From contig NZ_JACHFR010000002.1 in assembly GCF_014202035.1 (NCBI RefSeq), positions 620,001 through 684,000 of the forward strand: DNA of 64,000 nucleotides, read 5' to 3'. The translations under genes and the position numbers were made by a program. The notes below the pieces were generated by a model. It was given only the letters and a program-made list of their open reading frames with translations. It was not told where the DNA came from and searched no databases. Positions 9,001 to 17,600 of this stretch are shown in pieces. The DNA comes from Treponema rectale. Lineage in GTDB: Bacteria; Spirochaetota; Spirochaetia; Treponematales; Treponemataceae. Numbering within the stretch: position 1 is the stretch's first letter; each line of letters starts with the position of its first letter.

Positions 9001-12000
9001 GGCAGATTCTGTAAAGGCTGATACAGGTGCACTTAAATTTGAAGTTAAGGCTGTTGATGCAACTGTAAAGGGTAAAACTCCTTCATATTCAGAAAGTCTT
9101 TCTGTTTCAGCTGTTGTTGATGTAGACGCTCATTTTGCTCAGATTGACGGTGCTCCTTATAAGAGCGGTATGAGCATTGTCCTTGAAAAAGGAACAACTG
9201 CTGAAGCCGGTCACAAAGGACTTATAAAAATTAAGTCAAATGCTTCCATTACTTCAGTTTCTTATTCTTTTAACGGAGGCTCAGAAAAGTCTGCAGTTCT
9301 TCGTGCTGTAACTGAAGGCCAGGAATATGAAGCAGAGTTCCCTCTGGCAAATCTTCCTGCAAAAATAAATACCATTAAGGCTGTAATAACTTCAGCCGGC
9401 GGTGCAAAAAAAGAAATTACCGGTACGATAACTGTGTTAAGAACTCATGCCGTGCTTAATACTTCTTCAAAAGTATACTGGGCAGAAACTGACGGCGTTA
9501 CAATGAACGGCTCTTCTTATGTTCTTAATAACGGTGCAGCCCTCGTTGCATTTGCCAACATTCCGTTCCAGAATATAAAAGCATCCGTTCGCGGAGATGT
9601 CCGGGGCTTAAGTGCAGAAGCTGGTCCTAATAATACGGTTCTGTTTAAGGCTGATGCAGACGGAACTTACAGAGGTGTTTCTATCCGTATTACTGATGAA
9701 GCCGGCGGTGCCTATAATTCACCGGAGGTTAACCTTATAGTAGATACTTCAAAGCCTGCTATTACTCTTAACAGACCTCAGGACATGATTTTTGTTCAGA
9801 ATTCCTTCAGGGTAAGCGGTTCTGTTACAGACGGAAACGGAGTTGCTTCTCTTGAATATACTCTTTCTGACAATGAAGATGCAGAATGGAAGCCAGTTTC
9901 AATTCCAAGGGGTGGCGGAGACTTCAGCTTTACAGTAGATCTTGCAGATGTTCCTGACGGATATGCAGGAATTTCTTTAAGGGCAACTGATACTGCAGGA
10001 AAGCTTTCTTACCATAATACTGTCGTTCAGAAAGATACTACGGCTCCTGAGGTTCAGGTTATACTTCCGGATGCAGCAAGTACCAGTGTTAACGGTGAAA
10101 ATACGATTGCTTTCCTTGTAAAAGAACAGGGACTTCTTAAGAGCATTACATACCGTTCACCGGGTGGTGCCCGTTCAGAAAAGTTTGACGTATATACCCG
10201 TCCGGAAGATGTTCCGGCAAAGGTTACTTATGATTCGGAAGGAAAAGAAATTCCTGCTCCGGACAGGGATAATCCTGTAAAGACTCTTAATTCGTCACTG
10301 CCGCACATGCAGGTCGGTAATCTTGCATTCCCGATTGATAACAGGATGTCTTTTGTATTTACGGATGCAGCAGGAAACAATCGCGTAATTCCTGACTCAG
10401 ATTATTCATGGGAATTTAAGGTTAATTCAGAATCTGACAGACCGGTAGTAGAAATCAACCTTCCTGAAGAAAACAAGGTTCTTACTACAGACTTTAAGAT
10501 TTCTGGTATTGTGTCTGATGATGACGGACCTAGCCGTGTTTACTATAAGATTGATAACGGACGCTATCAGCTTGTAACTCCGGATCCTTCGGCAGCAGAA
10601 AGTGATGATGTAAATCTGCGTTACAACTATGAAATTGAAGTTCCACTTTCTTCAATGACGGATAATGAACATACGGTAAGCGTTTATTCTGTTGACCGTA
10701 ATAATATCCGCGGTTCTGAGGATGTACGTAAATTCCATATTTCTCTTGAGGAACCGAAAGGCTGGATGACGGAACCTGATATCAGTAAAACTGTAAAGGG
10801 AGTTGTAACTCTCAGGGGTACTGCTTCAGATAAAAACGGAATCAGCAAAGTTCAGGTTTCCATAGACAACGGTGCTTCTTATAATGACGCCGTTGGAACG
10901 ACAAACTGGAGCTATACATTTGATACCCGTGTAATTCAGGATGGAACTCACGTTGTATTCTTTAAGGTATATGACGGTTACGAAATTACAGGTCTGTATT
11001 CTTCTTTGATAAACATTGATAATACGGCTCCGGAACTTCGTCTTGAGCTTCCTCTTGATGACAGTAAGACTTCAAAGAACCTGTTCTTCTCAGGACAGAC
11101 GACAGATAACATTGGTCTTACGGAACTTTACATTACGGTTCGTTCTCTTGAAGGAAAAACAGTTCCTGCACGTCTTGCACATTACGAACTTACTCCTTCA
11201 GAAATTATTTCTGAAGTTATTGATATTGAGCGTTCACTTAATGACGGTGCTTACAACGTAGAGTTGACCGGTCTTGATGCAGCAGGCAACATTACCCGTG
11301 TCAGCCGCAACATTCAGCTTGATTCAAAGACACAGCTTGCAAAGAGTGAGCTTCTTTATCCTTTGAACGGTGAGCATCTTAACGGTGAGTTTAATATTTA
11401 CGGTCTTGCATCTTCAGAAGAGGATGATCCGGTTCAGTATGTAGAGCTTTCTCTTAAAGACGGAAACGGAGAACTTAACGGCAATAACCGTCTTGTAGGT
11501 CTTGCAGAAACTGTTCCTTATGGAAAGAACGTAACTAAGAATACAAGTATTCTTACAGCAAACGGTTATTACAAGTTCAGGGTTCTTCCTGTTTACAAGC
11601 TTCGTGATGCCGACGGAAACATCATTAAAGATGAAGAGGGTAAGGATAGTACCGTTTCTCTTGCAGCCGGAGTTTACAGATATAAGGCAATCGTTCATAC
11701 AAAGAACGGTAAGGTTATCGAGAGCCGTGAACAGACCTTTATCTATGCTCCTAACGGTCCATGGGTAACTCTGGATAATGCAGACTTTACTTACGGTGAC
11801 TTTGCCCAGAACAGACCTTTGCTTTCAGGTAATGCGGGATACATTCTTACTGAAGAAGAAAAAGCAGAACTGAAAGATAAAAAGAATCTGTCTATTGAAC
11901 GTAAACGTGAACTTGAAGGAAAGAAAATCAAGGGCGTATACATAAGCTTTAATAACGGTAAGTCTTATCGTGCTGTTTCCCGCAAGAACAAGGGAAGCTG

Positions 12001-12805
12001 GTCTTACAGGATAGAAAACCTTGATATTCCTGCAGGAGTACATTTCATGCTTGTAAAGGCAGAAATGTATAACGGAGAAGCTGCAATTACAAGAACTGTC
12101 GTTCAGGTTGACAGAACTTCTCCTACCATCAAGCTTATTTCTCCTGGAGAAGGCGGACATTACAATCAGCAGCTTAACTTCAAGGGTCTGTCCGGCGATG
12201 ATGTAAACCTTAAATCCGTTAAGTTTGAACTTCGTAAGGGAGACAAGGCAGCCTATGAAGTTCCGGCATTCATTCAGGGACTTTATTTTGACGTAAGCGT
12301 ATGGGGTGCTACCCTTTACAATGTAGGTGTTGGTCTTACGGCTTTTGACAATGCAGTAAAGATTCAGGTTAACTTCGGTCAGTTTACTCAGAGTCAGAGG
12401 GACAGTGTTTCTGATCTCTTCCTTCAGGAACATACAGACCTCCGCTTCGGTGGAAACGTAATCGGTGCAAAGATTATTGCCCAGATCGGATATATTCCGT
12501 TCAGGTATTTCTTTGGCCGTGACTGGGACTGGCTCAGTGCTTCGGTTTCAGTAGGTGCAAACTTCTCTTACTTTACTGATTCTGGTGCAAAAGATGTAAA
12601 CGGAGATAAAGTTTCGCAGGTACTTTCTGCAGCTTTGGTTCAGGTTGAATTCCCTAGAATTACGATTCCGAATGCAAAACTGTTTAAGACCTGGTCCCTT
12701 TATACGGAACCTCAGGTATGGTTCATTCCATCGGATATTGCCAGTGATGATGCTAAGAAGGAAGTATTTACCGTATCATTCGGTATAAGAACAAGCGTAT
12801 TCTAA
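6047..12805 (+). CDS. Giant exported Ig-like repeat protein with C-terminal outer-membrane beta-barrel
   Basis: A 2252-residue protein with an N-terminal signal peptide (MYRKALITLFCTSLIGTQIFAA) and no lipobox. At least ten Ig-like units are visible, each opening with a pattern like DKPVVxIxxPxxxxxVxGxFxIxGxxxDDDGIxxVxYxxD; starts lie near residues 95, 252, 378, 511, 1234, 1331, 1463, 1571, 1658, 1763 and 2024. The last ~175 residues (from about 2075) change character: alternating amphipathic strands with aromatic girdles (IPFRYFFGRDWDWLSASVSVG, LYTEPQVWFIP) and a C-terminal phenylalanine in FGIRTSVF, as in outer-membrane barrels. I infer a barrel-anchored surface stalk. It has its own promoter and lies between inverted repeat copies R1 and R2. 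Adhesion or scaffold roles are possible; no catalytic motif was seen. Confidence 0.8.
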   Translation: MYRKALITLFCTSLIGTQIFAAKSEKIDEQNIPSSREAGEAHKEEDGNTLYSWEKTFPLEQKKEGKYNIVVTAEDQAGNTTVAGPYNIYIDSESDKPVVGITNPSEGMRVPGNLNIVGTCTDDDGVDVVYIILDDGPLKGIPQPAKGSEFWSYELNTTEWLEGPHTIEVYGIDKAAPIDKAWEQDKKILMGPPYNFSEDKIKAIEESREKAKERLSAQDLQTLNEYYEKNGRVKNSLISDRGDSVKVTWQLDRRTPEIHVMNPAEMGAMKSGRFKIEGYVTDGNGIEALEYSCNESKNFADLQGASLKEVKIEKSRYFQGEENAEALAALKAQGISVVYEFSITVDSRQLEEGARKCLLKARDGAGSVGRLTYLFLVKNNPPKIEILTPKEKESVNGVFTIAGYALGSYKKEKVKEENETKEIEKREVNGIKKLEWKFGEAHGGFYAKDDFKEEYKDVDDNHRLIPGNPYWTVEVDTRGINKKSEVFQITATDIMGNTVTEKRTIMLNQEADKPVVEIKYPVENEGVDGEDGLLFIRGIATDDDGIVKVVYKLDDKEEQTVECTGVFYAKIAGALSDGSHSLTAYAVDKYGIKGNKTTVSFQSKGVAPTYSGAKYVSGKSSEDFTDGMKINPEDGGSYEIKVNSTCGLKVVSWEINWGSNGSIKNDLTVAENAKSVNVSVPLSGDELPWGFAKLTVKAVDVYDRESIHYAVLNITDLTQMNVEKPGVYFTDSVVAENGAVKINPDYPLTGYFAGGKIASVTTVPQVRGVTASYDGNVITVNAAAGASSAKFKVRVSTDIWTNYDSREMYFYSDEKAPVISVDSSKFDTAAGRPFEFLTQSDRLSISGTVTSDSTVTMSYRIFSVKTDIDDTGYISVIHNPETSELKKVDLTRSGKFSITNLTTDDVFSSDGYYIVELVAESASGKKAAEAVFVRKIPYPPSDGVMAADKKGSGKKDPKIFWFSGVNYYALCVYQGEVDQQFRVVKADSVKADTGALKFEVKAVDATVKGKTPSYSESLSVSAVVDVDAHFAQIDGAPYKSGMSIVLEKGTTAEAGHKGLIKIKSNASITSVSYSFNGGSEKSAVLRAVTEGQEYEAEFPLANLPAKINTIKAVITSAGGAKKEITGTITVLRTHAVLNTSSKVYWAETDGVTMNGSSYVLNNGAALVAFANIPFQNIKASVRGDVRGLSAEAGPNNTVLFKADADGTYRGVSIRITDEAGGAYNSPEVNLIVDTSKPAITLNRPQDMIFVQNSFRVSGSVTDGNGVASLEYTLSDNEDAEWKPVSIPRGGGDFSFTVDLADVPDGYAGISLRATDTAGKLSYHNTVVQKDTTAPEVQVILPDAASTSVNGENTIAFLVKEQGLLKSITYRSPGGARSEKFDVYTRPEDVPAKVTYDSEGKEIPAPDRDNPVKTLNSSLPHMQVGNLAFPIDNRMSFVFTDAAGNNRVIPDSDYSWEFKVNSESDRPVVEINLPEENKVLTTDFKISGIVSDDDGPSRVYYKIDNGRYQLVTPDPSAAESDDVNLRYNYEIEVPLSSMTDNEHTVSVYSVDRNNIRGSEDVRKFHISLEEPKGWMTEPDISKTVKGVVTLRGTASDKNGISKVQVSIDNGASYNDAVGTTNWSYTFDTRVIQDGTHVVFFKVYDGYEITGLYSSLINIDNTAPELRLELPLDDSKTSKNLFFSGQTTDNIGLTELYITVRSLEGKTVPARLAHYELTPSEIISEVIDIERSLNDGAYNVELTGLDAAGNITRVSRNIQLDSKTQLAKSELLYPLNGEHLNGEFNIYGLASSEEDDPVQYVELSLKDGNGELNGNNRLVGLAETVPYGKNVTKNTSILTANGYYKFRVLPVYKLRDADGNIIKDEEGKDSTVSLAAGVYRYKAIVHTKNGKVIESREQTFIYAPNGPWVTLDNADFTYGDFAQNRPLLSGNAGYILTEEEKAELKDKKNLSIERKRELEGKKIKGVYISFNNGKSYRAVSRKNKGSWSYRIENLDIPAGVHFMLVKAEMYNGEAAITRTVVQVDRTSPTIKLISPGEGGHYNQQLNFKGLSGDDVNLKSVKFELRKGDKAAYEVPAFIQGLYFDVSVWGATLYNVGVGLTAFDNAVKIQVNFGQFTQSQRDSVSDLFLQEHTDLRFGGNVIGAKIIAQIGYIPFRYFFGRDWDWLSASVSVGANFSYFTDSGAKDVNGDKVSQVLSAALVQVEFPRITIPNAKLFKTWSLYTEPQVWFIPSDIASDDAKKEVFTVSFGIRTSVF

Positions 12806-12860
12806 GGAATAATCTGTAGATTATTGATCTGAAAATCTGTCTGCTTGTAATGCAAAAGAT

Positions 12861-13136
12861 GGGGATGACCAATAAGTTCAAAAAATGTCATTTTCGGGCC
12901 CGACCCGAAAATCCCTCTGCAAGAGATTGCCGTGTCGAGCACGGCAATGACTCATAATGTCATTTTCGGGCCCGACCCGAAAATCTATTTAATTACAATA
13001 CGTCGACGTTTTGAGGGTTTGTACTACCCCCTCAATACAAGAGATTGCCGTGTCGAGCACGGCAATGACAGGCTGTCGAGCACGGCAATGACAGGTTGTC
13101 GAGCACGGCAATGACTCATACTTATTGGACAGCCCC
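12861..13136. repeat. Modular interspersed repeat, copy R2
   Basis: A non-coding element between the convergent ends of the giant protein gene and the minus-strand gene, stopping 4 bp short of that gene's stop codon. It begins GGGGATGACCAATAAG and ends CTTATTGGACAGCCCC, the same terminal inverted repeats as R1 but in the opposite orientation. It holds two copies of the CATTTTCGGGCCCGACCCGAAAATC module, one TTGAGGG/CCCTCAA module (13007-13042, identical to R1 over 36 nt), and four copies of the CACGGCAATGAC hairpin module, the last three as a ~25-29 bp tandem array (13044-13115). An open frame here is repeat-derived. Confidence 0.85.
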
Positions 13137-13139
13137 ATG

Positions 13140-14327
13140 TTATTTGGAACTTAAATAAAAGCGGATTGTTTTTGCAAGCAGGGAGCGTTTTTTTGCGGAA
13201 TCAAATGCAGCGTATCCTAAGTGTGGCAGTACGCCTTTATCTGAACTTGCTGCCCAGTATCTGACATCATCTGCCTCTGCATCAAAGGCCCCGCATTTTT
13301 TATTTACAGGAGCCAGATGTGTCCGGTCAGAAAGTTCTTCCTGACTGGCAGAAGAAATAAGTGCCGAAAGAAGTTCAATTCCTCCGAATCTGTCATTCAT
13401 GGCAAAAGCACATATCTGGGAACCGGTTATTGCTTTTTTTGCAGTTCCTTTTTGAGCAGGGAAGTCTGTGGTTTTGTAATACTTTATGTAAAGATGTTCG
13501 ACTTTTCTGTGAAGTGAGAGGGACATATGGTAAATACCGGTTTTGCGTTCCTTAAAGTAGTATTCCAGGATGTCTTTTGTGGTAACGTCATACCAGTTTT
13601 TCATGATCAGTCCTTCATTCTGCATGTTTTTTATTTCATCAAGTACAGTTTTAAGAGAGTCAGGAATCTGTTTGCCGTCTGTTTCAGAAAGATCATCTGC
13701 TATTTTGAGGTAGCTGTCACTGCCGGATAAAGTAAGTGCTGTATTGCTTATGAAGCCCAATAATTCATCATCGTCCCGGCCTGCGCATATTAAAGGATTT
13801 TCCACAAGGCTGCTGCTGCGTTCTGCTTTAAGGTAGTCTTTCAGCTGAGCGTAATTTTCCGGAAGCTGAAGGTTCAGACTGTTCTGTACTGTTTTATAGA
13901 AGGAAGTTTCATAATGATCCAGGAGGAATGGAAGCCGGGTTCTGTCTGCCGAAAGTGAATTGGGAACTGCAGTAAAGAGGTTTTCCGGAAGTTCCAGAGC
14001 ATGTTCGGACAGAAGTTCTGCGGATTTTCCGTTTTTCATTATTACAAGTTCATAATTCTTTAACTGCCAGACAGAAATATTTGCAGTGTCGTCGATATGC
14101 TGAAACTTGAAGTTCCTGCCGGTCTGTTCACAAAGTTTCTGAAAGTGAACCGTGAGCATGTTTTCAAGATTCTGATCCAGCCCGTAGAACGCAATGGTTG
14201 CCGTAGAACTGGAAGATGTTTTTCTTGTGCATGCGCGTAATACTCCTGCCGTAAATACTGAAAGTATGATTACTGCAGTGGTTGCAATAAGTATGGCCGG
14301 GTTTTTAAAAATTTTAGATGCTCTCAT
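13140..14327 (-). CDS. Membrane-anchored extracellular solute-binding-like protein
   Basis: A 395-residue protein with an N-terminal hydrophobic anchor (residues ~11-30) ending in VLRACTRK. The cysteine could be a relaxed spirochaetal lipobox, or the segment could be an uncleaved anchor. The remainder has the feel of a family 1 periplasmic sugar-binding protein: an early TIAFYGLDQNLENML strand-helix, a DxxxLPFLLDHY hinge-like region and a helical C-terminus. Family assignment is weak and rests on overall layout and length. No permease or ATPase genes adjoin it, so it may be a sensor or scaffold rather than a transporter subunit. It points toward the giant protein gene, with repeat R2 at its 3' end. 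Confidence 0.6.
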   Translation of the reverse strand: MRASKIFKNPAILIATTAVIILSVFTAGVLRACTRKTSSSSTATIAFYGLDQNLENMLTVHFQKLCEQTGRNFKFQHIDDTANISVWQLKNYELVIMKNGKSAELLSEHALELPENLFTAVPNSLSADRTRLPFLLDHYETSFYKTVQNSLNLQLPENYAQLKDYLKAERSSSLVENPLICAGRDDDELLGFISNTALTLSGSDSYLKIADDLSETDGKQIPDSLKTVLDEIKNMQNEGLIMKNWYDVTTKDILEYYFKERKTGIYHMSLSLHRKVEHLYIKYYKTTDFPAQKGTAKKAITGSQICAFAMNDRFGGIELLSALISSASQEELSDRTHLAPVNKKCGAFDAEADDVRYWAASSDKGVLPHLGYAAFDSAKKRSLLAKTIRFYLSSK

Positions 14328-14631
14328 AACTGGATTTTACATCTAATATGAAAGTTTTTCGAGTGTTATTTCTTTTCAAGTTTTACAGATAAATAGAAAA
14401 ATCAAGAAATTTTACTACGTTTTACAAAAATTTGACAAATTTCAAAAAATTTCAATGGAGATTTTGGAGAAAAATAATATACTCACAATAAGGCACTCTG
14501 TTTTAAAATACTTTAAGTATTTTAAATGTTTGGGTTATGTTTGCATTAAATTCTACCGAAGTTAAATAAGGTGGTCTGGCTTTTTTTTCAGACCATGTTT
14601 TCCTGATGTCCCTTTTTTTATGGAGAGTTGT
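14328..14631 (+). promoter_or_regulatory. Intergenic region with candidate promoter of the giant lipoprotein operon
   Basis: A 304 bp gap between divergent genes. TATACT at 14478-14483 is a good -10 box; the -35 at 17-bp spacing (ATGGAG) is poor, and overlaps the element CAATGGAGATTTT (14453-14465) also found ahead of the third giant gene. A TTGACA lies further upstream at 14432. Near the start codon, TGGTCTG/CAGACCA can pair around a T8 run (14572-14595), and a second T7 run (14613-14619) abuts the GGAGAG ribosome site. Confidence 0.45.
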
Positions 14632-17600
14632 ATGAACCTTAAAAAACTGTATTACATAGTTTGTTCTCTGTTTATTTTAACGTTTATTGCCTGCGAAATC
14701 GGTCTCGGCCCTTCTGTTGATACCAGGGCACCTACTGTTTCCATTGACAGTCCTTCAACTGGTGAACTCCTTAAGGATGAGATTTCTGTTAGTGGAAGCT
14801 GGACAGACGATAAAAGTGTAACAAAGGTTCTTCTTACATTAAAAAATATTGGAACGGAGGAGGTTGTATTCTCTGACAGAGAGGCTGTTCTTGGTGAAGG
14901 GACGGAATGGTCTGCTACAATTTCTTCTTTACCGGACGGCAGCTATGAACTTTCGGCAATAGCTTATGACGGCTCAGGACATACATCAAGTAAACCTACC
15001 TGTACTTTTGACGTGGATATGACACCCCCGCTGTTTGTAATGGAAAAACCCGGCATTGTTCTGGAATCTGACGGTTCAATTGACGAAAATGCGGATACGG
15101 ATCTTTATCTTTACGGACATAAAATACAGCTTACAGGCGTTATAAGTGACAGCCATAATATAGAAAAATTAGAAGTTGAAGTTTACGATTCAGACGGAAA
15201 TAAAATTGAACTTGCACAGGATACTTTTTCCGGATTTGACGCAAACTCTGCTGCAATAACCATAGCCTGCTATTATCCTGACAGTACTTCACTGGATGAA
15301 CCCCAGCAGAAACTTTACGACAATTACATTGCCATTTATGGAGAAAAAAACAGTACCGGATGGAATACCAATAAAACTTTTTCAGCCGTTGCAAGAGTTT
15401 ATGATGAATTAGGCAATTATACTGAAAAGGTTTTCCTGGAAGAAAACATGTCTTCTCTTCTGAAAACTGCAGGTATTTCCAGTATTCCTGATGCAAAAGA
15501 ATGCATGCAGATTTTAAATGGGTCTTATTCCGGCAATCTGAGTGAATCTGAAACTGCCATCATAAAATCCGTACTCGACGGTTCTTACGTTCAGACAGGA
15601 ACACCATTAGCCTATGTTGCAGACAGTGAGAATAAATTTGCCTTTGTAATAAATTCAGATGCTGATCCTACGTATCAGATAATTAACTATTCATATACAG
15701 GTTCTGATGATATTGTAGCTGCTTCTGTAAATGGATCCCTCAGTGTTAACATAACTTACGGTATAGACCTTGCGGAAATTTATCCTTCAAGCCTCGGTGC
15801 AAAATTTATCCGTCTTGATGAAAGCTTTAATGAAACAGATGATGTTTTTGTAACGGACGGAACTTTTATAACAGACCGTGACGGCAACAGTGTTAATGAT
15901 GATGATACGACGATAGATACTTATACATATACTCTGTATCTTGATACTTCCTTCGGTTTAAAAGCCGGCAATTATTATAAAGTAGAAATCTTTGGAACAG
16001 ATACTAACGATAATTCATTGATTGCCTATAACGGAAACAACTACGGCTTTGCAATTAATGATTCTACTAACACGACACTTTCTTCTCTTTATTATGCTAC
16101 TTCCGGAAATACAGCCCTTATTAAAACTGGTTCTAATGTTTATGTAAACGGCTCGACTGAACTTGTGGTTTACGGAAATTACTTCAATTCCACAAGTGGT
16201 GTTCAGGAACTCAGCTTTAAGCTTGGAGACAGTAATTACACTGGTGGAAGCGTACAGTATTCCGCAGTAGAAATAACTTCGGCAGAAGATGCGCAGGGAA
16301 TTTCTGACTGGATGGATTATGATGATTATAAAAATTCAGATAAGCTTGAAACAATCCGTTCATGGAAGCTTACCTGTACTCCGGCTTCTGAAGGCAAACT
16401 TGTTGCTTACGGATTGAATAATAAAAACATTGATACGTCTCCTCTTGTTTCGGTTTCTGCAAGACTTTTCGAAATTGTTTATGACAGTACTTCACCTTCT
16501 CTTGCCCTGAGTTCTTTAACTCCTTCGTACTATAAGTCTTCTGAGTCGGCATATTATGTAAATAATAAGGCAGGCAATGTATTTACGTTTAAGGGAAATG
16601 CTTCTGATGATAAGGTGGTTTCTTCCGTAACCCTTGAGATTCTTGATAAAAATGGAGCTGAGACAAGTGTAACTGTTCCTGAAAATTCCGGAAGCGGTGT
16701 TTATAACTGGGAATTTGCAGATATCAGCCTTAAGTCTCTTTCTGAAGGGGCACAGGCAAAGTTTACTGTAACTGACGGTGCCGGAAACTCATATGAAAAA
16801 CTGGTAAGTATTGTGTTTGATGTAACCGGTCCTCAGGCATGGCACTGGGTTGATAAAAATAATAAAGATGTTGTATTCAGGATCGGAGATTTGGACAATG
16901 AAGTTTCTGAACTGACGGAAGCCGGTCTTACTTACGATTCTTCTAAAGATGCAAAAGTCGGCGGAAAGTATGCTGCCGGTACATATGGAAATGATACTTC
17001 TATAAAAGTCCGCGGTATGTTTACAGATGATGGTTCTGGCGTTTCTACTATTTACTATAAGATATTTACAGAACAGCCGGCTGATTCAGATATTTCTGAC
17101 TTTATAGATAACTATAAAACTACGGCAAACGGAAACTTCTCTCCTCTTTCTTCAGCAGTAACGAAACGTGTTTCTTATACAGATTCAGATGGAAGTAAAA
17201 AGTTTAAGGAAGTAAAGAGTACTTTTGAAACGACTATATCTGGATTTACCGGTGTTGATAACTACATGCTGCTTCTGGCCCAGGATTACACCGGTAACGT
17301 AGCCTTGGATTCTCTCAGCGTATACTATGACGGAGAAGCCGGTGAAGAAGGAAATACCTGGAACGGCGGAAACAGCTATAATCTTCATGTAGATACAGAT
17401 GCTCCTGAAATTTCTGCAGCCTCTTCTGTTCTGTATTCAAATGCAACGGAAGAACTTGTATTTGACGGAACGGCTTCTGACGGTGAAGGGGCTGGAATAA
17501 AAACTGTAACAATTGAAGTAAATGGAAAAACAATCAGTTTATCAAATACAACTTATGGAACTGTTGAACTTACAACTTCAGGAACGGATGACAGCGGAGT

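Noticed and set aside
11825-12433. A 202-codon open frame on the minus strand
   Set aside because: Shadow of the giant protein gene; the plus-strand frame shows clear domain structure and export signal, this one does not.
12808-12825. Palindrome AATAATCTGTAGATTATT after the barrel-giant gene
   Set aside because: AT-rich weak stem without a T run; not convincing as a terminator.
12932-13114. Short open frame with repeated residues
   Set aside because: It is the translation of tandem hairpin modules of repeat R2.
13040-13115. Spaced repeats resembling a small CRISPR array
   Set aside because: The units are ~25-29 bp tandem hairpin modules with no unique spacers, and no cas genes are present.
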